Assembly: GCA_005885285.1 (NCBI GenBank)
Contig: VAZG01000185.1
Span: forward strand, 1-43,103
Length of the DNA stretch: 43,103 bases
Direction: 5' to 3'
Origin: Alphaproteobacteria bacterium
Lineage (GTDB): Bacteria > Pseudomonadota > Alphaproteobacteria > Rhizobiales > Xanthobacteraceae
Below are positions 9,716 to 19,004 of this stretch, in pieces; position 1 is the first letter of the stretch, and the number at the start of each line of letters is the position of its first letter. A program made the translations under genes and the position numbers. The notes beneath the pieces are model-generated. The model did no database searches. It was not told where the DNA came from and saw nothing but the letters and a program-made list of their open reading frames with translations.

Positions 9716-11173
9716 GTGTATCTTGGAATTGACATCGGGACGTCCGGTGTAAAGGCGGTGCTCGTGAACGAAGCTGGCGCGATCGTTGCGACGGCCTCGC
9801 GCGAGCTTACGCTGTCTCATCCCGCGCCGCTCTGGTCCGAGCAGGATCCGGACGCCTGGGCCGATGCCGCGATCGGTGCTGTCGACGATCTCGCGACGGC
9901 GCATCCGCGCGAAACGGCCGGGGTTCGCGGAGTAGGGCTTGCCGGCCAGATGCACGGCGCCACGTTGCTCGACGCCGACGGACGCCCGTTGCGCCCAGCC
10001 ATTCTCTGGAATGATGGCCGCTCTCATGCCGAGTGCGCCGAGCTCGAGCGGCGGTGTCCCTCGCTTCATGCGATCGCGGGCAACCTTGCGATGCCGGGCT
10101 TCACCGCTCCGAAGCTGATGTGGGTCGGACGCCATGAGCCAGAAGTCTTCGCAAGGGTAGCCAAGGTCTTGCTGCCCAAGGCTTATGTGCGCTATCGCCT
10201 GACCGGCGAAATGGTCGAGGACATGTCAGACGCGGCGGGCACGCTCTGGCTCGATGTCGGTCAGCGTTGCTGGTCCGAACCGGTCCTGGAAGCGACGGGA
10301 CTTAAGCTCCACCACATGCCGCGCCTGGTCGAGGGCAGCGAAGTCAGCGCGCCTCTATCGCCGGAATTGGCTGAGCGCTGGGGCATGTCGGCGGATGTCG
10401 TGATCGCCGGCGGCGCTGGCGACAATGCAGCAAGCGCGATCGGTCTCGGCGCCATTGCGCCTGGCGATGCGTTCCTGTCGCTCGGTACGTCGGGCGTGCT
10501 GTTCCGCGTCACCGATCGCTTTGCGCCCGCACCCGCTTCGGCCGTCCACGCGTTCTGCCACGCGCTTCCCGGCCTGTGGCACCAGATGGGCGTGATGTTG
10601 TCGGCGGCCGCCTCCCTCGCCTGGCTCGCCAGTGTCCTGGCAACGCCTGCTGCCGCGCTGCTCGCCCCGTTTGGCGAGAGCGTCGAGCGGCCGAGCCCGA
10701 TCAAATTCCTGCCCTATCTCGACGGCGAGCGTACGCCGCACAACGACGCCGCCGTGGCCGGCGCGTTTGTCGGCCTGCGTGCCGCGACCGGACGCGCGGA
10801 TATCGTTCAGGCCGTGCTCGAAGGCGTCGCCTTTGCCGCGCGCGACAATCTCCGTGCCTTGGGTGTGTCCGGCCCACCGATCATGGAAGTTGATCTCGTG
10901 GGCGGCGGGTCGCGCTCGGCGCTTTGGGCGCAGATCATCGCCGACGTGCTCGGTATTGCCGCCCATCGTGTCGAGGAAGGCGAGGTTGGCGCTGCGCTTG
11001 GCGCGGCGCGACTTGGCCGGCTTGCCGCCACCGGCGAAAGTCCCGCGCACGTGTGCTCGCGTCCGCGCCGGCTCGCGACTTTCATGCCTCGCGCGTCGGC
11101 GGTGGCAGCTTATGACGACGCCTATCAGCAGTGGCGAAAGCTTTATCCTGCGCTGAAGGAGCTCAGCTTATGA
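9716..11173 (+). CDS. xylB: Xylulokinase
   Basis: 485 aa, FGGY carbohydrate kinase family; phosphorylates D-xylulose to D-xylulose-5-phosphate in the cytoplasm. The GTG start at 9716 is chosen because AGGGAGG lies 5 nt upstream; the frame is open from 9692. It shows the phosphate-binding [15 protein letters not shown] at the N-terminus, [10 protein letters not shown] near residue 80, ILWNDGRS near 100, [13 protein letters not shown] near 235, and GTSGVLFRV. The C-terminal nucleotide-binding half has [21 protein letters not shown]. Length is normal for XylB. Its stop overlaps the xylA start by 4 nt, so the two are translationally coupled. Confidence 0.95.
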   Translation: MYLGIDIGTSGVKAVLVNEAGAIVATASRELTLSHPAPLWSEQDPDAWADAAIGAVDDLATAHPRETAGVRGVGLAGQMHGATLLDADGRPLRPAILWNDGRSHAECAELERRCPSLHAIAGNLAMPGFTAPKLMWVGRHEPEVFARVAKVLLPKAYVRYRLTGEMVEDMSDAAGTLWLDVGQRCWSEPVLEATGLKLHHMPRLVEGSEVSAPLSPELAERWGMSADVVIAGGAGDNAASAIGLGAIAPGDAFLSLGTSGVLFRVTDRFAPAPASAVHAFCHALPGLWHQMGVMLSAAASLAWLASVLATPAAALLAPFGESVERPSPIKFLPYLDGERTPHNDAAVAGAFVGLRAATGRADIVQAVLEGVAFAARDNLRALGVSGPPIMEVDLVGGGSRSALWAQIIADVLGIAAHRVEEGEVGAALGAARLGRLAATGESPAHVCSRPRRLATFMPRASAVAAYDDAYQQWRKLYPALKELSL

Positions 11174-12492
11174 ATGCCTCACCCGACTTCTTTGGTGCGA
11201 CCGCTCCAGTCTCATACGGTGGCCCGGAGGCAAAGAGTCCGCTTGCCTTTCGCTGGTACGATAAGGACCGCATCGTCCGTGGGCGGCGGCTCGAGGATCA
11301 TCTGCGCTTTGCTGTGTGCTACTGGCACTCGTTCTGCTGGCCGGGGGGCGATCCGTTCGGCGGTGAGACTTTCCTGCGACCCTGGCACCATGGCCCCGAT
11401 GCGATGGCGCTCGCCCGTGCCAAAGCCGACGTCGCTTTCGAGCTGTTCCGTCTGCTCGATGTCCCTTTCTTTACGTTCCACGATGTGGACGCCGCACCGG
11501 AAGGCCGGTCGCTTGCCGAGTCCGTCGCCAACCTCAACGCCGTCGCCGATCTATTCGAACAGAAGATGGCCGCAGCCAAGGTGCGCCTTTTGTGGGGAAC
11601 GGCCAACCTGTTCACGCACCGTCGCTACATGGCGGGTGCGGCGACCAATCCGGACCCGGAGGTGTTCGCCTACGCTGCCGGGCAGGTCAGGGCGGCGCTC
11701 GAGGTGACGCATCGGCTGGGCGGTCAGAATTACGTGCTCTGGGGCGGGCGCGAGGGTTACGAGACGCTGCTCAATACCGACATGAAACGCGAGCTCGACC
11801 AGCTCGGCCGCTTTGTCTCGCTCGTGGTCGAGCACAAGCACAAGATTGGGTTCAAGGGACCGATCCTGATCGAGCCCAAGCCCAGGGAGCCGACCAAACA
11901 CCAGTACGATTTCGACGTCGCCACCTGCTACGGGTTCCTTCACCGCTATGACCTGCTGAAGGACGTCAAGCTCAACGTTGAGCAGAACCACGCCATCCTG
12001 GCGGGTCACTCGTTCCACCACGAGGTCGCGCTCGCGCAGGCGCTCGGCATCTTCGGCTCCCTCGATATCAACCGCGGCGACGATCTGCTCGGCTGGGATA
12101 CCGATCAGTTCGCGATGAACGTGCCTGAGCTTGCGCTTGTGTTTCACGAGATGCTGAAGGGCGCCGGCTTCACAACAGGCGGTCTCAATTTCGACGCCAA
12201 AGTCAGACGTCAGTCGATCGATCCGGACGACCTGATCCATGCGCATATCGGTTCGATGGATGCCTGCGCACGCGCGGTGCTTGCGGCAGCCGAAATGCTC
12301 GATGGCGGAGTGCTCACGACCCCACTTGCCGAGCGCTATGCGGGATGGGGAGGCCCGGAGGGTCGCGCCATCCTCGCCGGGCAGCGCTCGCTCGCCGACC
12401 TTGCTGACCGGGCACTTGCTGACGGACTCGATCCGCAGCCTCGCTCGGGACGTCAGGAATATTTGGAATCCTTGGTCAACCGATACATCTGA
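11170..12492 (+). CDS. xylA: Xylose isomerase
   Basis: 440 aa; interconverts D-xylose and D-xylulose using two divalent metal ions. Diagnostic segments are [14 protein letters not shown], the catalytic-histidine region FFTFHDVD (about residues 100-107), metal and substrate ligands in [34 protein letters not shown] and [18 protein letters not shown]. Length matches the class II xylose isomerases of rhizobia. The ATG at 11170 overlaps the xylB stop; the same frame is open 13 codons further upstream, inside xylB. With xylB it completes the isomerase route to the pentose phosphate pathway, and so supplies the transketolase substrate pool also used by the Calvin genes in this window. Confidence 0.97.
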   Translation: MNASPDFFGATAPVSYGGPEAKSPLAFRWYDKDRIVRGRRLEDHLRFAVCYWHSFCWPGGDPFGGETFLRPWHHGPDAMALARAKADVAFELFRLLDVPFFTFHDVDAAPEGRSLAESVANLNAVADLFEQKMAAAKVRLLWGTANLFTHRRYMAGAATNPDPEVFAYAAGQVRAALEVTHRLGGQNYVLWGGREGYETLLNTDMKRELDQLGRFVSLVVEHKHKIGFKGPILIEPKPREPTKHQYDFDVATCYGFLHRYDLLKDVKLNVEQNHAILAGHSFHHEVALAQALGIFGSLDINRGDDLLGWDTDQFAMNVPELALVFHEMLKGAGFTTGGLNFDAKVRRQSIDPDDLIHAHIGSMDACARAVLAAAEMLDGGVLTTPLAERYAGWGGPEGRAILAGQRSLADLADRALADGLDPQPRSGRQEYLESLVNRYI

Positions 12493-12541
12493 TCGCAGCG
12501 AAATTGATCGGACGCATCATCACATCAACAGGAGGACCGCC

Positions 12542-13306
12542 ATGATAACGGCGGCCGCGGCCGGGCAACCGGTTTTGGAATTGACGGGTGTCGGCAAGGA
12601 CTTTGGCGCGATCCGCGCGCTGCATGGCATCGACATGCGGGTCTCCCCGGGCGAGGTGGTCGGCCTCATGGGCGACAACGGCGCCGGGAAATCGACGCTT
12701 GTGAAGATCATCGCCGGAAATTTTCCGGCGAACCACGGCGAGATCCGCTTCGAGGGCACGGCGGTTCATTTCTATCGTCCGATCGATGCGCGCGCCGTGG
12801 GCATCGAGGTCGTCTACCAGGATCTCGCGCTCGCAGACAATCTGACGGCCGCGGCCAACGTGTTCCTGGGACGCGAGCTCAAGCGCAAATTCGGTCCGTT
12901 GTCGTTGCTTGATCACAAGGCGATGGCGGCGCGCGCGCTCGAGCTTTTCGGCGAGCTGCGTTCCGAGACAAGGCCGCAGCATCTCGTGAAGCAGATGTCG
13001 GGCGGTCAGCGCCAGGCGGTCGCCATCGCCCGGACGCGACTGTCCAACGCCAAGCTGGTCATGATGGACGAGCCGACCGCGGCGATCTCGGTCCGGCAGG
13101 TCGAGCAGGTGCTGAGCCTGATCCACCGCCTCAAGGAACAGGGCGTTGCCGTCATGCTGATTTCGCACCGCATGCCCGACGTGTTTGCGGTCTGCGATCG
13201 CGTCATCGTACTCCGCCGTGGCGAGAAGCGGGCGGACAAGCCGATCCGCGACACCAGTCCGGAAGAGGTGACGGCTCTCATCACCGGCGCAAAGGAGAGG
13301 GCATAA
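12542..13306 (+). CDS. Sugar ABC transporter ATP-binding protein, single NBD (FrcA-like)
   Basis: 254 aa from the ATG at 12542 (AGGAGG upstream). It has one ABC domain only: Walker A GDNGAGKST, signature MSGGQRQ, Walker B VMMDEPTAA, H-loop LISHRM. Most CUT2 importers (XylG, RbsA) fuse two NBDs in about 500 aa, as the first transporter in this window does. The rhizobial fructose transporter FrcA is the known short exception. This gene is complete, with a clean start, a clean stop and a 1-nt overlap to the permease, so the short form is real rather than a truncation. Two copies should assemble with the permease encoded next. Xylose is the likely substrate from context. Confidence 0.93.
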   Translation: MITAAAAGQPVLELTGVGKDFGAIRALHGIDMRVSPGEVVGLMGDNGAGKSTLVKIIAGNFPANHGEIRFEGTAVHFYRPIDARAVGIEVVYQDLALADNLTAAANVFLGRELKRKFGPLSLLDHKAMAARALELFGELRSETRPQHLVKQMSGGQRQAVAIARTRLSNAKLVMMDEPTAAISVRQVEQVLSLIHRLKEQGVAVMLISHRMPDVFAVCDRVIVLRRGEKRADKPIRDTSPEEVTALITGAKERA

Positions 13307-14388
13307 TGTCCGTGCCGATCGAATCCCTGGTCTCCTTTTCCAATGTAGGCATGACCCGATGGTGGCAACGCAGCATCTTCGCCTCGCAGACCGCTTACGT
13401 TACGCTCGCGCTGCTGCTGCTGCTGGTCGTCATGCACTTCGCCAGCCCGTATTTCTTTACCGAAGGCAACATGCAGAACGTGGCGAAGAACTTCTCGTTC
13501 ATCGCCATCGCCACCCTCGGTATCACATTTGTGATCATCACCGGCGGCATCGATCTGTCGGTCGGCTCGATGATGTGCTTTTCCGCCATGATCACCTCGA
13601 TGGTGATGTCGGGCCTGTCGACGCCGGGGATGCCCGGGGCTTCGCTGTTCGTGCATCTGGCTGCCGACGGCAAGACCGTGCTCGCCAATGTGCCGGGCCT
13701 GATCCTGGTCATCTCGATCCTCGCGGGACTGGTAGCCGCGTTGATGGTCGGCCTGATCAACGGCTTTTGTATCGCCGTGCTCGGGTTGTCGCCGTTCGTA
13801 ACCACGCTCGGCATGCTCTCGATCGTGCGCGGCCTCGCCTACGTCGTCTCGAACGGCAGGGGCAGTTTCCCGGGCGGGCCTGACGCCGAGTATTTCTACG
13901 CGCTGACGTCGGGCGACGTGGGCGGGATACCGGCGCCCTTCATCTATCTCATGATCCTCGCCCTGGTGATGGCCGTCGTATTGCATCATACCGCGTTCGG
14001 CCGCCACGTCTTCGCGCTCGGTGGCAATGAGCACGCCGCTGAACTGACCGGCATCCCGGTGGTCCGGGTCAAGATCCAGGTTTATGTGATCTGCGGGCTC
14101 GCCGCGGGACTGCAGGGGATCATCATCTCGGGCTGGCTGGGTTCGGCGCCGGCGAACATGGCGACGTCCTACGAACTCAACGTGATCGCCGCGGCCGTCA
14201 TCGGTGGCGCCAATCTGGCGGGCGGCATCGGCGGTCCGCTCGGCGCCATCGTCGGCTGCGTGCTGCTGGAGGTCATCCGCAACGGCCTCGTGCTGGCGCA
14301 GGTCAATTCCTACTGGCAGCAGACTTTGGTGGGCGTGATCATCATCCTGGCCGTGCTGGTCGACCGGATACGCTCGCGCATGATTTGA
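13306..14388 (+). CDS. Sugar ABC transporter permease (XylH/FrcC-like)
   Basis: 360 aa, about ten membrane segments, starting at ATG 13306 that shares a base with the ATPase stop codon. The CUT2 permease signature is GITFVIITGGIDLSVGSMMCFSA near residue 80, and AAAVIGGANLAGGIGGPLGAIVG lies near residue 300. The periplasmic loop around GMPGASLFVHLAADGKT (residues 105-120) is longer than in the first permease of this window. Inner-membrane channel of the xylose-cluster importer. It is followed by a 96-nt spacer with a hairpin and then the binding-protein gene. Confidence 0.94.
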   Translation: MSVPIESLVSFSNVGMTRWWQRSIFASQTAYVTLALLLLLVVMHFASPYFFTEGNMQNVAKNFSFIAIATLGITFVIITGGIDLSVGSMMCFSAMITSMVMSGLSTPGMPGASLFVHLAADGKTVLANVPGLILVISILAGLVAALMVGLINGFCIAVLGLSPFVTTLGMLSIVRGLAYVVSNGRGSFPGGPDAEYFYALTSGDVGGIPAPFIYLMILALVMAVVLHHTAFGRHVFALGGNEHAAELTGIPVVRVKIQVYVICGLAAGLQGIIISGWLGSAPANMATSYELNVIAAAVIGGANLAGGIGGPLGAIVGCVLLEVIRNGLVLAQVNSYWQQTLVGVIIILAVLVDRIRSRMI

Positions 14389-14401
14389 GAATACTGACCG
14401 G

Positions 14402-14425
14402 GACGGTGCCAACAACGGCACGGTC
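14402..14425 (+). terminator. Weak stem-loop before the binding-protein gene
   Basis: GACGGTGCC and GGCACGGTC around a 6-nt loop: five pairs at the loop, one G-G mismatch, three more pairs. It lies 14 nt after the permease stop and 59 nt before the binding-protein start. It may protect the binding-protein message 5' end or attenuate read-through. No U-run. Confidence 0.4.
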
Positions 14426-14484
14426 TATCCGCCTCCCGGGCCAGACGATCTCTTAGGATAGGCATGAAAGCGTGGAGGAGACTT

Positions 14485-15420
14485 ATGAAGAAGCTAATTC
14501 TTGCTACTGTGGCCGTCGTGATCATGGCGAGCCCGGCATTTGCCCAGCAAAAGTACAAGTTTGCCGTGGTGCCCAAGGCGATGAACAACCCGTTCTTCGA
14601 CGTGGCGCGCGACGGCTGCCTGAAGCGGGCCAAGGAACTCGGCAACGTCGAATGCATCTACAAGGGGCCGATCGAGCACGAGCCCGCGACCGAGGCGCAA
14701 ATCATCCAGGACTTCATCACCCAGAAGGTGGATGGGATCGCGATCTCGGTTGCCGACGTCGCGGCTATGACCAAGTCGATCGAAGCCGCGACCGCGGCCG
14801 GCATCGCGGTCGTGACCTTCGATGCCGATGCGCCGGGCTCCAAGCGTCTCGCCTATATCGGCACCAACAACAAGGACTTCGGCCTCGCGCTCGGCAAGCA
14901 ACTGCGCGAGCTTAGGCCCGAGGGGGGCAAGTATGCCATGATCTCGGGTGGTCCCGGCGCCAAGAATCTCGCCGAACGCGTCGACGGCGTCCGTGAAGCG
15001 CTCAAAGGCTCGAAGTGGGTCGAGGTGGCGGGATCGCCGACCTTCTGCAATGACGACTCCGCGCTTGCCGTTCAGCAGATGGCCGACCTGCGCACCGCGA
15101 CCCCCGACCTCGGCGCGATCGTGCCGGTGGGCGGTTGGCCGATGTTCGCCCCCGAAGGCTACAAGGCGTTCGTCAACAAGAACAAGAAGGACATCGACGC
15201 CGGCAAGTTCACGCTTGTCGTCGCGGATACGCTCAAGATGCAGCTCGAACTGTTGCGTGACGGCTACTCCAACGCGCTCACCGGCCAGCGGCCGTTCGAG
15301 ATGGGCGAAAAGTCGATGGACATTCTGCTGGCGATCAAGAAGGGCGAGAAGGTGCCCGAGATCGTCTACACCGGCCTCGACCTCGTCACCAAGGACAACG
15401 TCGCGCAGCTCTTGAAGTAA
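14485..15420 (+). CDS. Sugar ABC transporter substrate-binding protein
   Basis: 311 aa from the ATG at 14485, preceded by GGAGGAG; the frame is open from 14464. Signal peptide MKKLILATVAVVIMASPAFA, then QQKYKFAVVPKAMNNPFFDVARDG, the typical CUT2 binding-protein opening in which the Asn-Pro-Phe-Phe segment contacts sugar. Further landmarks are QDFITQKVDGIAISVAD, VVTFDADAP, LAYIGTNN and IVPVGGWPMFAPEGY. Periplasmic component of the transporter encoded at 12542-14388. Xylose is the presumed ligand because of xylAB in the same run. The gene is last in the run and is closed by a strong hairpin. Confidence 0.93.
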   Translation: MKKLILATVAVVIMASPAFAQQKYKFAVVPKAMNNPFFDVARDGCLKRAKELGNVECIYKGPIEHEPATEAQIIQDFITQKVDGIAISVADVAAMTKSIEAATAAGIAVVTFDADAPGSKRLAYIGTNNKDFGLALGKQLRELRPEGGKYAMISGGPGAKNLAERVDGVREALKGSKWVEVAGSPTFCNDDSALAVQQMADLRTATPDLGAIVPVGGWPMFAPEGYKAFVNKNKKDIDAGKFTLVVADTLKMQLELLRDGYSNALTGQRPFEMGEKSMDILLAIKKGEKVPEIVYTGLDLVTKDNVAQLLK

Positions 15421-15468
15421 CGACTTCGCAGCGCGTCGGCCGCTAGCCGACCCATCCCAAGAAAAAGA

Positions 15469-15498
15469 CGCATACTGCGCCGCTTGGCGCAGTATGCG
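15469..15498. terminator. Bidirectional hairpin terminator
   Basis: A perfect 13-bp stem (15469-15481 and 15486-15498) with a GCTT loop, between the convergent xylose operon and the PLD-like gene. The plus strand has an A-run (GAAAAAGA) just before it. Read on the minus strand this gives a U-run after the hairpin, a classical intrinsic terminator for the PLD-like gene. For the xylose operon the stem is strong but the downstream U-run is poor. Confidence 0.8.
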
Positions 15499-15567
15499 AT
15501 TGGATCGTTCGTCGACGCTATGCCGATGAACGGGCCGCGCTGGTTGCACGCAGACCGCGTCCCGCCT

Positions 15568-17244
15568 TCACTCCTGAGGTTCGCCCGCCATCGCCTTCCT
15601 TGACTTCTCTTCTGGCGATCCCGGCACAAAGTACTTCTTCGCCCAGCGGGAATCCTTCGTCAGAGTGAAAGTCTCGGGATGCCCCTGCTGCCGCCTCTCG
15701 TCGCTCGCACGCGCGCGATAGTGCTCGTATAGCCGGTTGAATTCTGCAAAATACATGCGGCCGAGGCGCGGACAGTCGGTGATCTCCAGCAGGTTCTCGT
15801 CATTCTTGTGAAGAGAGTTGCCGCTCAGATTGGGGGAGCCCGTGAAGACGACGGGTCGCTTTCCCTCGCCGTCCACGACGACGAACTTGTGGTGGACGCG
15901 AACCATCTTTTTCGGATCTTCGTGGGGCCAAAGCACCCGTTCGACGGCGAAGTCGGTCGGCGTGCTGCCGGACTTGAAGGCGCCGAATCCGACGATGTCG
16001 TGATTGTTTTGCGAACGATGGAATATCTCGATCTTGGCTGCGACATCTGCATGGGTCGGATCACCTCCGGGTTCGGCAGTGGGTACCCGGTTGACGAGTG
16101 CAAGCATCATCCTCTTGTTGTCTGCCGCGGCGAATACGGCGTCCAACAGCTTCTTGTCGGTCGGATCGAACACGCAGAGCAACACAGAGTGCTCGGCCGC
16201 GTTCACCGCATCCACGATCGCGTCGATCGAAGCGCGTTCGTCGTCGGGTTCGGGCGGAAAGAAAACCCTGATCGAAGCGTCGCCGACCGCGATCTTGTTC
16301 GACCAGCCCTTTTGCTCACGCTTGGTCGCGGCAAGCGTTGGATTGCCGTCCAGCAAGCGTTTTCGCTCTAGATACAAACGTGCGAGATCCGGGGACTCGA
16401 AAGCGTGCAAGACGTTGGCTTGTGCGGATAGTCCTTCGCTGGTGAAGTTCGCGGATCCCGCCAACACGGCTTCGGGGTGATCGGCTGCCCCGACGCGCAC
16501 CAAAAATTTGTTATGCATGATGCTCGCGTGGGTACGGGCCACGAAACTGCTGGCGGGTCGGCCATTGTCCGTAAGCTCACCTATAGCTTGGTCCGAAGTG
16601 TCGTCGACAGACGTGTGATTGTAGGCGAGCGAGAGGGCGCCGCCGTAGTGCTGCAGCGCTGGAATGATCCAGATCTCGTCGGTCAGGTGATAGATTGCTC
16701 CTTCGACGTCCTTGCCCGCTGCCTGATCGAGGAATTGCGGAACGGCTTGCTCCATTCCGTTGGCCAGCCACGCCCGGGCGGCCTTTTGCTGGGACGCCGT
16801 GGTGAGATCTGGAAATTGTTTAGTGAAGGCTTGGGAGCTAACGACCGCTCGGTTGAAATGAGACGTAATCCCGTGTTCCTGGACCTGGGGGACCGTGACG
16901 TCGATCTGGCCTTGCTCCGCCTCCTCGTATTTGAGGGTGTCGGGGGTGCCCGTGACGGGTATGACACGATAGGAAAAGGTGGATCCGCGGTCTTTCGTGT
17001 CGATACGGGCGTCCCACCACGTGAACTTCTGGATCGGCGCGTCGTGGCTGCTGAAATCCGAATGATCCGATTTCGGTCCGTTGAATCCGATCCGGTTCGG
17101 AAGCCAACTCGATGTCGCTCCGCCGAAGCCAGGCTTTCGCTCGATGGCGAACCCCAAGAAGTCCGGCCTGCCGTCGCCCGCGTCCCAATCGAAGGCCAGC
17201 AAAACCAATGTGGGTGAGGTGAATGATCGCACGACGACAGCCAT
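15568..17244 (-). CDS. Phospholipase D-like domain protein
   Basis: 558 aa from the ATG at 17244 (GGGGGG 4 nt upstream); the frame continues open to 17424 without a better start. Two PLD-fold halves are visible. The first has MHNKFLVRV followed by AVLAGSANFTSEG, the second HHKFVVVD followed by VVFTGSPNLSGNS. The second is a complete HxKx4D (HKD) motif. The first has His and Lys but Val where Asp is expected. No signal peptide or membrane segment, so probably cytoplasmic. PLD-fold enzymes act on phosphodiester bonds (lipids or nucleic acids); substrate unknown. The N-terminal ~200 residues have no family I recognise. Confidence 0.88.
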   Translation of the reverse strand: MAVVVRSFTSPTLVLLAFDWDAGDGRPDFLGFAIERKPGFGGATSSWLPNRIGFNGPKSDHSDFSSHDAPIQKFTWWDARIDTKDRGSTFSYRVIPVTGTPDTLKYEEAEQGQIDVTVPQVQEHGITSHFNRAVVSSQAFTKQFPDLTTASQQKAARAWLANGMEQAVPQFLDQAAGKDVEGAIYHLTDEIWIIPALQHYGGALSLAYNHTSVDDTSDQAIGELTDNGRPASSFVARTHASIMHNKFLVRVGAADHPEAVLAGSANFTSEGLSAQANVLHAFESPDLARLYLERKRLLDGNPTLAATKREQKGWSNKIAVGDASIRVFFPPEPDDERASIDAIVDAVNAAEHSVLLCVFDPTDKKLLDAVFAAADNKRMMLALVNRVPTAEPGGDPTHADVAAKIEIFHRSQNNHDIVGFGAFKSGSTPTDFAVERVLWPHEDPKKMVRVHHKFVVVDGEGKRPVVFTGSPNLSGNSLHKNDENLLEITDCPRLGRMYFAEFNRLYEHYRARASDERRQQGHPETFTLTKDSRWAKKYFVPGSPEEKSRKAMAGEPQE

Positions 17245-17514
17245 AATGCCCCCCAGAAATCCAAAGCCGGAAACATCAAACAGTGAAAGTCTAATCGCGC
17301 CAGTATACAACTTTTGTGACATATGAGCACTAACATTCGCTCTGAAAGGGAGGCGCGTCCGCTTCGTCTGGGACGCGATCTTTGCGGCCTGAACTGGCGG
17401 CGCTTTCGTTTCAGACCCAACCAAAGTTTCGATCGCCTGGTGGCATCATTGTGTTTGCGGCGGCCAACACAGATTTGAATCGCCTCACAACAGACCGGCG
17501 TCTATGCTGTGCTC

Positions 17515-17874
17515 ATGTCGCGTGTCGTGTTTCTGTCGATTGCAATCGTCCTATCGCTGCTGCCGGTCGTCGCGCCGGCTGCGCCGGCTCATAAACGGCC
17601 GGCGCCACGCTGGCACGGCTACGGCTTCCTGCCGGGTTATCATCAGCCACCGAATAACAGCCTTCCAGACTACGCCCAGAAAGCTTCGGTTTCGCGCATG
17701 GCGCGCCACGACCGGCGCCCTTGGTATATCGACCCAGTCCCAAGTTATTACGGGTATGATGGCGACTGGCACTATTTCGGCCGGCCCGGCTTTTACGGCG
17801 GTCGCTACAATGGCGGCAGCTTCGGCCCTTGCTGGACGCGGACGCCGATCGGGCCGATCTGGAATTGCGGCTGA
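17515..17874 (+). CDS. Small secreted Gly/Tyr/Trp-rich protein, function unknown
   Basis: 119 aa from the ATG at 17515; a GTG two codons earlier (17509) is possible. The N-terminus is a clear signal peptide (MSRVVFLSIAIVLSLLPVVAPAAPA). The mature part is small, aromatic and glycine-rich (YYGYDGDWHYFGRPGFYGGRYNGG), with two cysteines near the C-terminus (GPCWTRTPIGPIWNCG) that could pair in the periplasm. Such proteins are common in Bradyrhizobium and unassigned. Divergent from the PLD-like gene and convergent with the LysR gene, so probably expressed alone. Confidence 0.7.
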   Translation: MSRVVFLSIAIVLSLLPVVAPAAPAHKRPAPRWHGYGFLPGYHQPPNNSLPDYAQKASVSRMARHDRRPWYIDPVPSYYGYDGDWHYFGRPGFYGGRYNGGSFGPCWTRTPIGPIWNCG

Positions 17875-17936
17875 CATTCGGCCAACGTGGCAACGCGCAA
17901 TGGCATACTTTATAGATTGCGCGGAGGGCTTGCCCG

Positions 17937-18917
17937 TCAGCAAGGAAACTGGTCGGTCTTCCCAAGCAGGAAATCCACGTCGCTCTCGAAAATGTGTTTT
18001 AGAAATTTGCTGACCAGCTTGATCTTCGCCAGGTGATTCTGCTCGGTGCGAACCGACATCCAGACATCGCGGCGAACCGATATCTGGTCCGGCAGAATGC
18101 GGTTGAGTTCGGTTACGCCCGCGGCCACGAATGTCGGCAACAGTACAATGCCGAGCCCTGAAACCGCGGCGCTGCATTGGGCGATGATGCTGTTGCTGTG
18201 AAAGCAGATCTTCGGCGCAGTGATGACTTCGTCGAGCCATCGTACCGCGTGAATCGCGAGAAGTTCGTCGATGTATCCGACAAAGGTGTGATTGGCCAGA
18301 TCGGCGCTGTTTTTCGGCATTCCATATTTTTGTGCGTAGGCCTTTGCGGCGTAAAGAAACAGGGCAAACTCGCCAAGCGCGGTGCTCTTCAGTCCCTGCG
18401 CCTTGGGGTTGAAAAAACTCAGGAAAATATCGGCTTCCTTGCGCGACAGGTCGACGGTCTGGGGAATGCTAAGCAGTTCGATTTTGACGCCGGGCGCGAT
18501 TTGGTCCAGCACCAGAAGACGGCGGGCGAGATAGCGGCTTGCAATGCCTTCCATCGTTGCGATCCGCACCACCTGGACCGCACTGGCGGCGTCGCGGCTA
18601 ATAACGTCGTCTACCAGATTCGCCCGACGATCCATCTCCTCGATATGCTTGAGGAGGTTCTGGGCCTCCTCGCGCACGACGATGCCTTTGCGTGTGCGGT
18701 CCAGCAGTTTCAAGCTTAGTTTTGATTCGAGCCGATCGATCCGGCGGCATACGGTCGAATGGTCAAGCTTCAAACGTCTGGCGGCCGCATGCACACTGCC
18801 CTGCCGGGCCACTTCCAGGAACACCCTCAGATCGTCCCATTTGGTAGCGGCTGAATTCGCCAAAAGCTCTTTCCTGCGCTGATCGTCGCGCGATGCTAGC
18901 GCAACGGAACACTGCAT
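17937..18917 (-). CDS. LysR-family regulator, divergent from the flavoprotein operon
   Basis: 326 aa from the ATG at 18917; the frame is open further upstream across the neighbour, and the Shine-Dalgarno is weak, so the start is uncertain. The N-terminal HTH reads WDDLRVFLEVARQGSVHAAARRLKLDHSTVCRRIDRLESKLSLKLLDRTRKG, with His-Ser-Thr-Val-Cys in place of the commoner QPAVS in the recognition helix. The effector domain follows (SIPQTVDLSRKEADIFLSF, VSGLGIVLLPTFVA). It is transcribed divergently from the oxidoreductase/transporter/nitrilase block with 87 nt between them, the standard layout for a LysR activator of the adjacent operon. Confidence 0.88.
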   Translation of the reverse strand: MQCSVALASRDDQRRKELLANSAATKWDDLRVFLEVARQGSVHAAARRLKLDHSTVCRRIDRLESKLSLKLLDRTRKGIVVREEAQNLLKHIEEMDRRANLVDDVISRDAASAVQVVRIATMEGIASRYLARRLLVLDQIAPGVKIELLSIPQTVDLSRKEADIFLSFFNPKAQGLKSTALGEFALFLYAAKAYAQKYGMPKNSADLANHTFVGYIDELLAIHAVRWLDEVITAPKICFHSNSIIAQCSAAVSGLGIVLLPTFVAAGVTELNRILPDQISVRRDVWMSVRTEQNHLAKIKLVSKFLKHIFESDVDFLLGKTDQFPC

Positions 18918-19004
18918 GGTGTAAAAAAACCATATCGGAAAGCCTGCCCGTCGTGGAAATCTGGCGCATAGTGGACGCGGATATCCGATCTTCGAGGGCA
19001 TGAA
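18918..19004. promoter_or_regulatory. Divergent promoter region, LysR gene / flavoprotein operon
   Basis: This 87-nt gap must hold both promoters and the regulator sites. An imperfect pair, ATATCGG near 18932 and GATATCCGAT near 18980, is the only symmetry I see. The flavoprotein ATG at 19005 has GAGGG 6 nt upstream. An out-of-frame ATG at 19000 opens only a few codons. Confidence 0.5.

Noticed and set aside
13006..14421. A 471-codon open frame on the minus strand across the permease gene
   Set aside because: It is a shadow of the permease in GC-rich DNA: His/Asp/Arg-rich, with no family motifs, and it covers a gene with clear CUT2 signatures.
14494..15549. A 351-codon minus-strand frame opposite the binding-protein gene
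   Set aside because: Opposite-strand shadow; the plus-strand product has a signal peptide and binding-protein motifs, and the minus frame has none.
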